This document shows positions 45,327-54,262 of a stretch of 64,000 nt of DNA, piece by piece; the stretch's first letter is position 1; every line of letters begins with the position of its first letter. Under the pieces are notes generated by a model, which did no database searches, was not told the origin of the DNA, and was given only the letters and a program-made list of their open reading frames with translations. Origin of the DNA: Saprospiraceae bacterium (lineage in GTDB: Bacteria > Bacteroidota > Bacteroidia > Chitinophagales > Saprospiraceae); the NCBI GenBank assembly GCA_028285545.1, contig JANQPA010000018.1:1-64000 (forward strand), read 5' to 3'. Both the position numbers and the translations under genes were made by a program.

Positions 45327-46109
45327 TCAAAGTTGGTTATTATTCACAATCAATTCTGCTAAATCATAAACCATTACATTCTCCTGTTGATCTTTACCTT
45401 TGATTCCGTCTTGCAACATAGTCAAACAGAAGGGGCAATTGGCAGCAATTATTCCAGCTTTAGTATCTAGCGCCTCCTCTACCCTTTCGATATTTATTCT
45501 TTTGTCTCCGGGTTCATCTTCCTTAAACATTTGTGCACCACCAGCACCACAGCAAAGTCCTTTGGTTTTGCAGCGTTTCATTTCCACTAGCTCATTGTCC
45601 AGAGTTTCTAATATTTTTCTGGGGGCTTCATAGACTCCATTAATGCGTCCCAGATAGCAAGAATCATGATAGGTTATTTTTTTGCCTTCAAAGACTCCTC
45701 CTTCTTTCATTTTTATTCTACCCCCATCAATTAACTCTTGCAATAATTGAGTATGATGAACCACTTCATAATTTCCTCCTAAAGCAGGGTACTCATTTTT
45801 AAGAGTGTTAAAGCAATGCGGACAGGCAGTAACAATCTTTTTAATCTGGTATCCATTTAATATTTCAATGTTTTGCAAGGCTGACATTTGGAATATAAAT
45901 TCATTTCCGGCCCTTCTGGCAGGATCTCCTGTGCAGCTTTCTTCATTGCCCAGAATAGCATAGTTAATTCCAACTTCGTTTAATATCTTACAAAATGCAA
46001 GGGTAACTTTTTGTGCTCTTGCATCAAAACTTCCAGCACAACCTACCCAAAAAAGTATTTCGGGAGTCTTTCCTTCGGCTGTAAGTTCTGCCATAGTTGG
46101 TACTTTCAT
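45327..46109 (-). CDS. Fe-S electron-transfer subunit with two CCG domains (HdrB/LutA-like)
   Basis: Two cysteine-rich CCG-type domains are seen: the first with WVGCAGSFDARA, SCTGDPARRAG and TACPHCFNTLKNEYP, the second with YHDSCYLGR, KGLCCGAGGAQMFKED and ANCPFCLTML. This layout matches heterodisulfide reductase subunit B, GlpC and LutA-type proteins, which bind noncubane or 4Fe-4S clusters. The next gene upstream encodes the matching membrane/4Fe-4S partner. Together they probably move electrons between a quinone pool and a cytosolic oxidoreductase. The electron donor is unknown. Confidence 0.85.
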   Translation of the reverse strand: MKVPTMAELTAEGKTPEILFWVGCAGSFDARAQKVTLAFCKILNEVGINYAILGNEESCTGDPARRAGNEFIFQMSALQNIEILNGYQIKKIVTACPHCFNTLKNEYPALGGNYEVVHHTQLLQELIDGGRIKMKEGGVFEGKKITYHDSCYLGRINGVYEAPRKILETLDNELVEMKRCKTKGLCCGAGGAQMFKEDEPGDKRINIERVEEALDTKAGIIAANCPFCLTMLQDGIKGKDQQENVMVYDLAELIVNNNQL

Positions 46110-46171
46110 CTCATTATTATGTTAATGCTGTATAAATTTTAATTGTGTTTCTATTTTCTAGTAATACTTTC

Positions 46172-47515
46172 CTAGTCCGTTAGGTCTTTAGTCCAGGCAT
46201 CTCTCTCCACTGGCATAGACCAAACAGCACCGCTATTTTCTATGGCATTAAACATAGGCAACCAATCGGAAGGCCCTTCAGAAAGAGTAAGAATCTCATA
46301 ACGCCGCAATTTCAAAATAGGATCTAAGGGATCAATCAAGACCGGACATGCTTCCACACAAGCATTACATGTCGTACAAGCATGCAATTCTTCTTTGGAA
46401 ATAGCATCGAACAGGGTTTTGCCATCATCAAAATTATCCCTGGTTAGTTTCTTCGCCTCGGCCTTAAGATCTTCACGCACATATTCAAGATTACCACTAT
46501 CCAATTTCAATCCTACTTCATGAGCCCTGTCACGTATGTCCATCAAAATTTTCCGTGGAGATAATTTTTTGCCGGTAATATTTGCCGGGCAAACGGAAGT
46601 ACAACGTCCGCATTCTGTACAAGAATAGGCATCCAGAACATTTTTCCAACTCAATTCAAATATGTCTTTTGCTCCAAATTCCGGTAATTCCTCCTCCATG
46701 TTCATCTCCTCCCCTCCTTCAGTAAGCCCCATCATGGATTTTACTTCATTCATAATTTCCGGCATGTTCTCCATTTCTCCCCTGGAATTCAACTTAGCAT
46801 AATAAGTATTGGGGAAAGCAAGCAGTATGTGGAGATGTTTAGAAACTGGCAAATAATTCAAAAAGGCAAATACCACCAATACATGTCCCCACCAGCCAAT
46901 GCGCTCCAATAGATGCAAGGTCCCATCAGAAGTTCCTGCCCATATGGGAGAAAGCCACTGGCTAAGGGCAAAACCATATTCGTTATTATGGGAAGCCATG
47001 TCGGCGCTGTTCATAAGGAATATGAAAAAAATCAGTAAAAACTCAAGATATAATATAATATTCGCATCCCTTTTGGGCCATCCTTTCATTTCTGGTTTTT
47101 CAAAGCGGCTGGTTTTCAGAATATTTCTCCGAATCAGGAAAATTATTGTGGCTATAAGAGCCAGTACAGACAATACTTCAATAAAACTGATTAAAAAGGT
47201 GTAAAATATCCCTAATGAAGGCCAAAAGAAGCGATGAACTCCACTTATCCCATCTATGAAAATTTCTATCAGCTCAATTTGAGTAATCACAAAAGCTGCA
47301 TAAATAAAAAAGTGAAATAGGGCGGGAATCCACCTTTTAAACATTTTTGATTGGCCAAAAGCCACTAAAAACACATTCCTCCATCTTTTACCGGAATTGC
47401 CAGATATTTTTTCTTCTTTACCCAGAAAAATATTTCGTCGAATGGTTAAAAACTGTTTGGTAGCGAAGCCCAGAGCAGCAATACTGACTAAGAGAAAGGC
47501 TATTTGTTGAATCAT
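46172..47515 (-). CDS. Membrane 4Fe-4S electron-transfer subunit (HdrC/NarI-like)
   Basis: The ATG at 47515 (MIQQIAFLLVSIAALGF) is preferred over a TTG at 47551. The N-terminal ~260 residues have about six membrane helices resembling nitrate reductase gamma/cytochrome b-type subunits. The C-terminal part has two 4Fe-4S motifs, CTECGRCTSVCPANITG and CTTCNACVEACPVLID. The layout matches HdrC-like or DsrM-like membrane subunits. It is upstream of the CCG-domain protein with 62 bases between, so they form one operon and probably one complex at the cytoplasmic membrane. Confidence 0.85.
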   Translation of the reverse strand: MIQQIAFLLVSIAALGFATKQFLTIRRNIFLGKEEKISGNSGKRWRNVFLVAFGQSKMFKRWIPALFHFFIYAAFVITQIELIEIFIDGISGVHRFFWPSLGIFYTFLISFIEVLSVLALIATIIFLIRRNILKTSRFEKPEMKGWPKRDANIILYLEFLLIFFIFLMNSADMASHNNEYGFALSQWLSPIWAGTSDGTLHLLERIGWWGHVLVVFAFLNYLPVSKHLHILLAFPNTYYAKLNSRGEMENMPEIMNEVKSMMGLTEGGEEMNMEEELPEFGAKDIFELSWKNVLDAYSCTECGRCTSVCPANITGKKLSPRKILMDIRDRAHEVGLKLDSGNLEYVREDLKAEAKKLTRDNFDDGKTLFDAISKEELHACTTCNACVEACPVLIDPLDPILKLRRYEILTLSEGPSDWLPMFNAIENSGAVWSMPVERDAWTKDLTD

Positions 47516-47578
47516 AAGGCATTTTTTGTGCGAATATTCGCCAATATACAAAGCTTAGGGGAATAGTAGTATAGTTTT

Positions 47579-47769
47579 TGGTGGTCTGGTAGTCTAGTAG
47601 TCTGGTAGTCTTGGGTATTAAAAAGAATTTTGTTTCATGAAGCTAATCTTTGAATAGAAACAAATGAGTTTAAATACTTAAATTTGATTTTGAAGGGATA
47701 ACCAAACTCCCCTAATAATTATTTTATCACACAACCAGACTACTAGACTACTAAAATACCAGACCACTA
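47579..47769. repeat. GTAGTCTG-type long inverted repeat in a divergent promoter region
   Basis: The left arm at 47580-47610 (GGTGGTCTGGTAGTCTAGTA and following) matches the reverse complement of 47733-47769 (AACCAGACTACTAGACTACT and following). The arms are about 120 bases apart. It lies between two divergent genes, so it cannot be a terminator for either. Outer arms of the 23616-23980 element use similar GTCTGGTAG units. Confidence 0.65.
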
Positions 47770-47774
47770 ATAAC

Positions 47775-48269
47775 ATGGAAATACTCAATGAAAAACAAAT
47801 AAATCAAAAAATTAAACGATTAGCCATAGAAATCATAGAAAACAATTATGATGAAAAGTCAATTTATTTGGCTGGGGTGAATAATACTGGAGCTTTGGTG
47901 GCAAAAATGCTGGAAGAAGAACTTAAAAGGATATCAAATATTAATATCATCTCTTCACACATTCGTCTGAACCCTGCCAATCCCTTAGGTTCAGATATTG
48001 TTTTTCAGACCCCCATCCAGGAATTAAAAAACCAGACCATTATTGTAGTTGATGATGTGGCAAGTACCGGTCGCACTTTATTTTATGCCTGCAAACCTAT
48101 TTTAGAAACACTCCCTAAAAAGCTTGAAACTGTAGTTCTTGTCAACCGAACGCATAAGTCTTTCCCCATAGAAGTAAATTATGTAGGCATCTCTTTGGCC
48201 ACTACCTTAATGGAAAATATTAATGTTCATATCAAAAAGGAAGGTAAAATGGCGGTGTATCTTGAGTAG
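47775..48269 (+). CDS. Phosphoribosyltransferase-family protein (PyrR/HPRT-like)
   Basis: The PRPP-binding loop is TIIVVDDVASTGRTLFYA, the 13-residue motif typical of type I phosphoribosyltransferases. The IYLAGVNNTGALVAKMLEEEL segment and the late YVGISLATTL, matching the family substrate loop, support PyrR or a related PRTase. The length (164) fits. It could control pyrimidine gene attenuation, as in PyrR, or transfer a base; no pyr genes are next to it. The first codons follow the GTAGTCTG repeat closely. Confidence 0.8.
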   Translation: MEILNEKQINQKIKRLAIEIIENNYDEKSIYLAGVNNTGALVAKMLEEELKRISNINIISSHIRLNPANPLGSDIVFQTPIQELKNQTIIVVDDVASTGRTLFYACKPILETLPKKLETVVLVNRTHKSFPIEVNYVGISLATTLMENINVHIKKEGKMAVYLE

Positions 48270-48282
48270 TTCCGTGTTCCAT

Positions 48283-48370
48283 GTTCACATTTACCCATCA
48301 CACAATCAAAACATCATAGAATTTTGATATCAAACAATCTGCACATTTACAAATTTGCACATCTGCATAT
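48283..48370. repeat. ATCAAAACATCATAGA-type repeat, copy 2
   Basis: ATCAAAACATCATAGAATTT, then CAATCTGCACATTTAC, and TGCACATCTGCATATTTAAA follow the order seen at 45255-45326. It lies between convergent genes and may end either. Confidence 0.5.
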
Positions 48371-49174
48371 TTAAACATCAACAGCTTTAAGTTTTTCCAA
48401 AATTTCGGGCATTTTTTCCATGGTGGATTCATAGCCAATCTTGTATAAATCCTTGTATTTATTGAATTGAAAAATATTGTATTTATTTACCTTATCGGGT
48501 TCGATTAAAACATCACACTGTTTCATAGAAGCTTTAGAATTGCCATAAACCGAGAGATCAAAACATCTTAAGGCCACACTAATGACGGTACTAAAGTTTC
48601 GATCAACCATGGACACACTTGGCATGACATTGACACCAAGGATAAAATCTGTCTCATCGATAAAATCCTGGCTTAAAGGAAGGTTTTCGGTGAGCCCTCC
48701 ATCAACATAAAATTGTTTGTCAATTTCAACAGGTTTAAATACAAGCGGTATGGAGGAAGAGGCCATGACTACATCAAATAAAGGTCCGGTCGAACGAAAT
48801 TCAGTAGAACCTGAACTGAGGTTAGAAAGAGCGATGTATAACTTTTTGTCCAGGTGGTCAAAGGAATCCTTGGCGATAAATTTTCCTAATCTTTCTTTCA
48901 GATAAGTTAATTTGGTGAAGCCTCTATCCGGGATGGTAACTTTAAAAATTTTGAAAATGCTGGCATCTTTTACAAAGCCGAGCATATCCTTGGGGGAAAG
49001 TCCGGAGGCATACAAGGCACCAATGATGGCCCCTGCGCTAGTCCCTGAAATGATTTTGCAATCAATATTTTGTTCTTCCAGGGCCTGCAGAACGCCAATA
49101 TGAGCACAACCTCTTGCTCCTCCCCCTGATAAAGCAAGGCCAATTTTTAATTTCTGGGAAGCAATCTTATTCAT
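48371..49174 (-). CDS. Patatin-like phospholipase
   Basis: The ATG at 49174 (MNKIASQKLKIGLALSGGGARG) is preferred; the longer frame from 49243 has a very hydrophobic extension. The active site is complete: oxyanion GGGARG (18-22), nucleophile Ser46 in GTSAG, and the Asp in YVDGGLTENLP. The family hydrolyses acyl lipids. The 267-residue protein has no signal peptide from this start and fits the RssA-like cytosolic group. The substrate is unknown. Confidence 0.85.
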   Translation of the reverse strand: MNKIASQKLKIGLALSGGGARGCAHIGVLQALEEQNIDCKIISGTSAGAIIGALYASGLSPKDMLGFVKDASIFKIFKVTIPDRGFTKLTYLKERLGKFIAKDSFDHLDKKLYIALSNLSSGSTEFRSTGPLFDVVMASSSIPLVFKPVEIDKQFYVDGGLTENLPLSQDFIDETDFILGVNVMPSVSMVDRNFSTVISVALRCFDLSVYGNSKASMKQCDVLIEPDKVNKYNIFQFNKYKDLYKIGYESTMEKMPEILEKLKAVDV

Positions 49175-49243
49175 GTAGGCAAATAAAAATAAAATAAATG
49201 GGATAATTAGTTTAAAGAAATAAATATATAACACCACGTACAC

Positions 49244-49560
49244 TTATTTTTAATTTTTTTTTAACTTTTTTGGCCCTCAATTATTGCATATTGTTAAATA
49301 AATATTGTCTATAGGTAAAAAATTTATTAATTTCACCGAATCCATGAACCATATTTTAGGTAAAAAAAAACTTGCTTGGTAAAATAATATTCTGTTATCA
49401 AGCCTTTTCCCTATTTATATAAAATTAAATAATTCAATTTCAGTGGCTTATAGGATATCAAATCTAAACTTAATTTAACATCTGTTTAACAGTGATGAAT
49501 TACTTTTGTCCTGATATCTGAATTTCATTTTAGATTAAGTAAATCAAAATTCGCTAGTTT
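49244..49560. other. Intergenic region before the TonB receptor gene
   Basis: About 317 bases, AT-rich with long A and T runs. The only signal I can support is the -7 box at 49501-49508 noted separately; no repeat unit or open frame is seen. Confidence 0.45.
49501..49508 (+). promoter_or_regulatory. -7 promoter element (TACTTTTG) of the TonB receptor gene
   Basis: TACTTTTG fits TAnnTTTG and is 52 bases before the ATG. The -33 position has TGTTTAAC rather than a clean TTTG. Confidence 0.5.
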
Positions 49561-52500
49561 ATGAAATTATCTAACCTATTACGCGGCCTTTTTGTAATGG
49601 CTTTAGTAATTGCGTTTAATGGGATGGCATTTGCACAAGGTGTAACCACCTCATCCATGGACGGAACAATTAGAGACAATAATGGTGAAGCCCTTATTGG
49701 AGCAAACGTTGTAGCCGTTCACCAACCTACTGGAACAACATATGGTGCTGCCACCAACCTGGATGGTATCTTCCGTATTCCGTACATGAAAGTAGGTGGC
49801 CCCTACAAAGTAACCATATCATATACTGGTTATGAAGATTTTGTTCGCGAAAACGTAACTCTTGGTTTGGGTCAAACTTACAGTCTTAATGCTACAATGA
49901 GCGAATCAGCTGTAGTATTAGAAGGAATTACAGTGGTGGCTTCTGCAAGTTCCATTATCGACGGTGGTCGTGACGGCCAATCTACGACAGTGGATGAAAA
50001 AACCATCAATGCGGTTCCTACCCTTTCACGTTCTATTGCAGATTTTGCACGTTTTAATCCGCTTGCTTCTGTAACTGAAGGTAATGATGGATTTGCGTTT
50101 AATATTGGTGGACAGAACAACCGTTTTAACTCTATCTACTTTGATGGTACGGTATCTAATGATGCCTTTGGTTTGGCCGGATCAGGTACAGATGGAGGTC
50201 AGACAGGTATTTCTCCAATTTCTTTGGATGCTATTGAGCAATTTACCATTGCAGCTGCACCATTTGACATCCGTCAGTCTGGATTCGCCGGTGGAGCCGT
50301 AAATGCTGTCACCCGTTCAGGTACCAACAATTTTGAAGGTTCAGCTTATTACCTATTTAGAAATGAAAGCCTGGCAGGTAAGAGAATCATCTCAGATGAT
50401 GAAGTGGGAGACAAATTATCTGATTTCTCTTCCAAAACCTATGGTTTCCGTTTAGGAGGTCCTATTATTAAAAATAAATTATTCTTCTTCGTCAATGCAG
50501 AGATCCAGGATGATGAAACTCCTCAGCCCTTTGACTTTGTCAATTATGTAGGTGATTCTGATATCAATCAGGTGAATCAGGTTGTGGATCTCCTAAGGAA
50601 TAATTATGGTTATGATCCAGGTGGTTTTGAGAATAACACGGCTACCTTGGAAGGTTTGAAATTATTAGGTAAGCTTGATTGGACTTTAAGTAACAAACAT
50701 TCTTTATCTATTCGCCATGCCTACACAGAAGCTGAAAACCTGGAAGCACGTAGCTCTGATAATAATGACCTTGCTTTCTTGAATGGGTCTGAGTATTTTG
50801 TTTCCAAAACCAATTCAACGGCTATAGAGTTAAATTCTATTTTTGCAAATAATACTACTAACCGTTTGAACATTGGTTGGAAGACGGTAAGAGATGATCG
50901 TGATCCATTTGGTCCTAACTTCCCTCAGCTAGATATCGATGATGGTTCAGGTGGAGCAGACTTTACCATTGGTGGAGAGCGTTTCTCATCTGCTAACTTA
51001 TTAGACCAGGATGTATTAACCATTACCAATGACTTCAGCATCTTTAAAGGACGCCATAATGCAGTAATCGGTGTTAACTTTGAATACTTTAATGCTGGTA
51101 ACTTATTCATCCGTGAGAACTTTGGATATTATAGATGGTTCAATGATGATGGAATGACCGGTGTTGAGCGCTTCCTAGCTGGTATGCCAGCTTCCCGTTT
51201 GGATCGTACCTTCTCACAAGTAGATAATGTAACAGGAGATGATTCTCAGGCAATTGCCTCCTTCGAGCAGATGCTATTTGGTTTTTATCTACAGGATGAA
51301 TTCCAGGTGAGTGATAATTTCAAATTAACTGGGGGACTTCGTTTTGACTTCCCTATCTGGCCTACAGATGTACCCATCAATAATGACTTTAATAACGAGA
51401 CCATACCAGATTTAGAAGCTCAAGGATATGATTTACTAGGAGCTAGAACAGGCGGTTTCATCGGTTCTTCAATAGCTTTTGCTCCTCGTTTGAGCTTTAA
51501 CTGGGATGTAAACGGTAATCAAGAAACTCAGGTACGTGGTGGTTTAGGAATTTTCACCAGCCGTATTCCTTTAGTATGGCCTGGTGGTGCATACAATAAC
51601 TATGGTTTCAACCTTGGTGGTTTCAGAAGATCAGATGTAGAATTTATTGCTGATCCAAACGGGCAGCCTGTCGGTTTTGATGATAATGGTAATCCTATTT
51701 TCCAAGTTGACGTGAATAACCCAACTCCTTCCGGACAAATCGATTTGTTTGCTGAGGACTTCAAGTTGCCTCAGGTATTCAAGTTGAACCTGGCAATTGA
51801 CAAAAAATTACCATTCTGGGGATTAATCGGTACTTTAGAAGGTATCTATACAAAGAATGTTAATGCTGTTCGCTACCAAAGTCTAAACCTTGTACCTCCT
51901 ACTCGTAGACTTACTGGTGCAGGTCCTGATAATCGTGAGATCTTAGATGGTGATCTAATTGATCCTACTTATGGACGCGGTATTTTCTTGGCTAGTAACA
52001 CTAAAAAAGGATATGCTTATAACCTGGTTGCTTCTTTGACCAAACCATTTGACAATGGATTTACTGCTTCCTTATCCTACTCATATGGCGATTCTTATTC
52101 TATCTATGATGGAACTTCCTCACAGAACTCTTCTCAGCAAAGAGGGTACCACCCACCACTTGAGATCGGAGGTTTTAACGGAAGTAGAAATGGACAACTA
52201 ATAAACGGTGTTTATGAATTAGGTGATCCTCAAAGATCTTCTTTCGCTCAAGGACATCGTGTATTTGGATTTGTATCCTATGGTCTTGATTATGCGGATC
52301 ACTTCAGAACAAATCTTTCTTTGGCATTTAATGCTGAGACCAGAGGATTTATCAGCTATGTTGTAGATGCTGACGTTGAAGATTTTGTTAACGATATCGG
52401 TTTTGATGACAGAGAATTGATCTATGTACCAAGATCTTTGAACGAAATTCCATTAGTAGAAACAACGGTTAGTGGTGTTACTTATTCTCCTGAAGAGCAG

Positions 52501-52926
52501 TGGGCGATTCTTGATCAGTTCATTGATAATAACAATTACCTAAGCAGCCGCAGAGGAAATTATGCAGAGCGTAATGGTGATACCGGACCATTCAACTTCA
52601 CAGTTGATTTACGTTTTTCTCAGGATTTTTACCTTGCACTTCCTAATGGCAAGCGCAATACATTAACCTTTACTTTTGACATTTTCAACTTTACCAATTT
52701 AGTAAATAGCAAATGGGGACATGTAAGAGTTCCTCTTAGTACTAACTTTGGTATTCTTGATCTTCAAAATGACCTTAGAGATGGAACAGATACTCCTGAA
52801 TACTCTGTAGATGCCAATATCATCAGAGGTGTTGATCCAGTAACTCAAGGTGGTTTTGACAATAATGGACTTCGTTCTTCTATCTGGCAAGCTCAAATGG
52901 GTCTTCGCTATACTTTTGGAAGATAA
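49561..52926 (+). CDS. TonB-dependent receptor, Oar-like
   Basis: The 1121-residue protein has a signal peptide (ending MAFAQG), an N-terminal carboxypeptidase-regulatory-like beta domain (about 30-115, SSMDGTIRDNNGEALIGANVVA), a plug domain (about 120-270, with IGGQNNRFNSIYFDGT and FAGGAVNAVTRSGTNNFEGSAYY), and a 22-strand-type barrel. The final residues MGLRYTFGR are a barrel-type ending. This matches Oar-like, not SusC, receptors. It imports a substrate through the outer membrane using TonB energy. The substrate is unknown and no SusD is adjacent. A -7 box and a downstream terminator suggest a single-gene unit. Confidence 0.93.
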   Translation: MKLSNLLRGLFVMALVIAFNGMAFAQGVTTSSMDGTIRDNNGEALIGANVVAVHQPTGTTYGAATNLDGIFRIPYMKVGGPYKVTISYTGYEDFVRENVTLGLGQTYSLNATMSESAVVLEGITVVASASSIIDGGRDGQSTTVDEKTINAVPTLSRSIADFARFNPLASVTEGNDGFAFNIGGQNNRFNSIYFDGTVSNDAFGLAGSGTDGGQTGISPISLDAIEQFTIAAAPFDIRQSGFAGGAVNAVTRSGTNNFEGSAYYLFRNESLAGKRIISDDEVGDKLSDFSSKTYGFRLGGPIIKNKLFFFVNAEIQDDETPQPFDFVNYVGDSDINQVNQVVDLLRNNYGYDPGGFENNTATLEGLKLLGKLDWTLSNKHSLSIRHAYTEAENLEARSSDNNDLAFLNGSEYFVSKTNSTAIELNSIFANNTTNRLNIGWKTVRDDRDPFGPNFPQLDIDDGSGGADFTIGGERFSSANLLDQDVLTITNDFSIFKGRHNAVIGVNFEYFNAGNLFIRENFGYYRWFNDDGMTGVERFLAGMPASRLDRTFSQVDNVTGDDSQAIASFEQMLFGFYLQDEFQVSDNFKLTGGLRFDFPIWPTDVPINNDFNNETIPDLEAQGYDLLGARTGGFIGSSIAFAPRLSFNWDVNGNQETQVRGGLGIFTSRIPLVWPGGAYNNYGFNLGGFRRSDVEFIADPNGQPVGFDDNGNPIFQVDVNNPTPSGQIDLFAEDFKLPQVFKLNLAIDKKLPFWGLIGTLEGIYTKNVNAVRYQSLNLVPPTRRLTGAGPDNREILDGDLIDPTYGRGIFLASNTKKGYAYNLVASLTKPFDNGFTASLSYSYGDSYSIYDGTSSQNSSQQRGYHPPLEIGGFNGSRNGQLINGVYELGDPQRSSFAQGHRVFGFVSYGLDYADHFRTNLSLAFNAETRGFISYVVDADVEDFVNDIGFDDRELIYVPRSLNEIPLVETTVSGVTYSPEEQWAILDQFIDNNNYLSSRRGNYAERNGDTGPFNFTVDLRFSQDFYLALPNGKRNTLTFTFDIFNFTNLVNSKWGHVRVPLSTNFGILDLQNDLRDGTDTPEYSVDANIIRGVDPVTQGGFDNNGLRSSIWQAQMGLRYTFGR

Positions 52927-52967
52927 TCGACCATCATTTGAAATATTTTCAATCCAATGAATACTCG

Positions 52968-52995
52968 AAAGGACTCGCAGCAATGCGGGTCCTTT
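52968..52995 (+). terminator. Intrinsic terminator of the TonB receptor gene
   Basis: AAAGGACTCGC pairs with GCGGGTCCTTT with one G-U type pair, followed by CTTATTTTAG, a T-rich tail. It lies about 40 bases after the stop. Confidence 0.75.
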
Positions 52996-53008
52996 CTTAT
53001 TTTAGTTA

Positions 53009-53054
53009 TGTGTATTGGAAAATGCCTGTCTACAGACAGGAATATGTATTGAGA
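53009..53054. repeat. TGCCTGTCTAC hairpin repeat, copy 1
   Basis: CCTGTCT at 53025-53031 pairs with AGACAGG at 53034-53040, flanked by GTATTGG before and GTATTGAG after. The same layout recurs inverted at 61489-61534. Confidence 0.55.
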
Positions 53055-53216
53055 AAATTATAGTAAGAAATCTAAAGCCAGAATGTATAAAAAGTGAACT
53101 CTAAAAAGACGATATTCCCAATGTACTTTGTTCACTAATAATGAATTAGTGTTTAATTGTTATTTTGAAAATAATTCAATGAGAATTTTTTAACTGAGTA
53201 AAATTTTATCACATAA

Positions 53217-54152
53217 ATGAATACCAAACTATATCTATTTCTTCTACTGCTTTTTGTATCCTTATCAAGTTCCGGTTTATTGTCACAAGCTTTGAACCGA
53301 ATCAAAATTCCCAAAGGTGAATTAGAATCATTTTTAGATCCAGGACCAGACCGTCTACCTCTTGTTAGTGCACACCGAGGTGGTAGATATATAAAAGGGT
53401 ATCCCGAAAATTCCTTGCAAGTTTTTAAATACACCCTATCAAAAACGCCAGCCATCATTGAATTAGATGTCAACATGACCAAGGACAGTGTCTTGATTCT
53501 AATGCATGACAACTCTATTGATAGAACGACCACAGGGACTGGTAAGGTGAAAGACTTAAATTGGGAATATATACAGGATCAAAAGCTTAAGGACGATTTT
53601 GAAAATGCAACCATTTTTCAAGTTCCAACTTTTCATGAAACCCTTAAGTGGGGAAGAAAAAAAGCCATCTTATCGGTTGATGTGAAAAGAGGAGTACCCT
53701 TCGAAAGAGTCATTGAAGCTATTGAAAAAAGAAAAATGGAAGACTATGTTATCATCATCACTTATAGTGTTGAAGATGCTCAGAAGGTATATCGCCTGAA
53801 TCCAGCTTTACAAATATCTGTGAGCATAAGGAATATGGAGGAATTAAATCGAATGATGAATTCAGGTATTCCTGCCGATAACATGGTGGCTTTCACTGGC
53901 ACCAGAGACTTAAAACCTGAGCTCTACCAAAAATTACACGAAAAAGAGATACCTGTTATTATAGGCACTATGGGCAATCTAGATCGCTCTGCACAGGCTT
54001 CTGGAAAGGATACCATTTACAAAGAGTGCATTGAAAAAGGAGGAGATATTATTGCCACAGACAGGCCAATTGAGGCATCAAAGGTTTTGCAACCCTTACT
54101 TTCTAAGAATAGCAAATATTACCGGGCTTTGAAGTTAGTTGGAAAGAAGTAA
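53217..54152 (+). CDS. Glycerophosphodiester phosphodiesterase-family protein, exported
   Basis: After a signal peptide (ending LLSQA) the protein carries the family's metal-site pattern: SAHRGG with the catalytic His, YPENSL, IELDVNMTKDSVLILMHDNSIDRTTTGTG (Glu, Asp and second catalytic His) and a late ATDRPIEA strand. The TIM-barrel length is normal. It splits glycerophosphodiesters or related phosphodiesters into an alcohol and a phosphate monoester, in the periplasm or outside. It lies downstream of the TonB receptor with a terminator between, so it is probably transcribed separately. Confidence 0.86.
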   Translation: MNTKLYLFLLLLFVSLSSSGLLSQALNRIKIPKGELESFLDPGPDRLPLVSAHRGGRYIKGYPENSLQVFKYTLSKTPAIIELDVNMTKDSVLILMHDNSIDRTTTGTGKVKDLNWEYIQDQKLKDDFENATIFQVPTFHETLKWGRKKAILSVDVKRGVPFERVIEAIEKRKMEDYVIIITYSVEDAQKVYRLNPALQISVSIRNMEELNRMMNSGIPADNMVAFTGTRDLKPELYQKLHEKEIPVIIGTMGNLDRSAQASGKDTIYKECIEKGGDIIATDRPIEASKVLQPLLSKNSKYYRALKLVGKK

Positions 54153-54260
54153 AGAGTAAAAAGTAGAAGGTAGAAGGTAGAAAGACTAAATTATCCTTCT
54201 ACCTTCTACCTTCTACCTTCTACCTTCTACCTTCTACTTTCTACTTTCTACCTTCTACTA
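54149..54260. repeat. AGTAGAAGG/CCTTCTACC hairpin, copy B
   Basis: Units of GTAGAAGG on the left and at least eight CTTCTAC-type units on the right (54194-54260) form complementary arms of unequal length, with the AAGACTAAA loop at 54183-54191. The loop and unit type are shared with 37159-37240. It lies between convergent genes. Confidence 0.7.
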
Positions 54261-54262
54261 AA

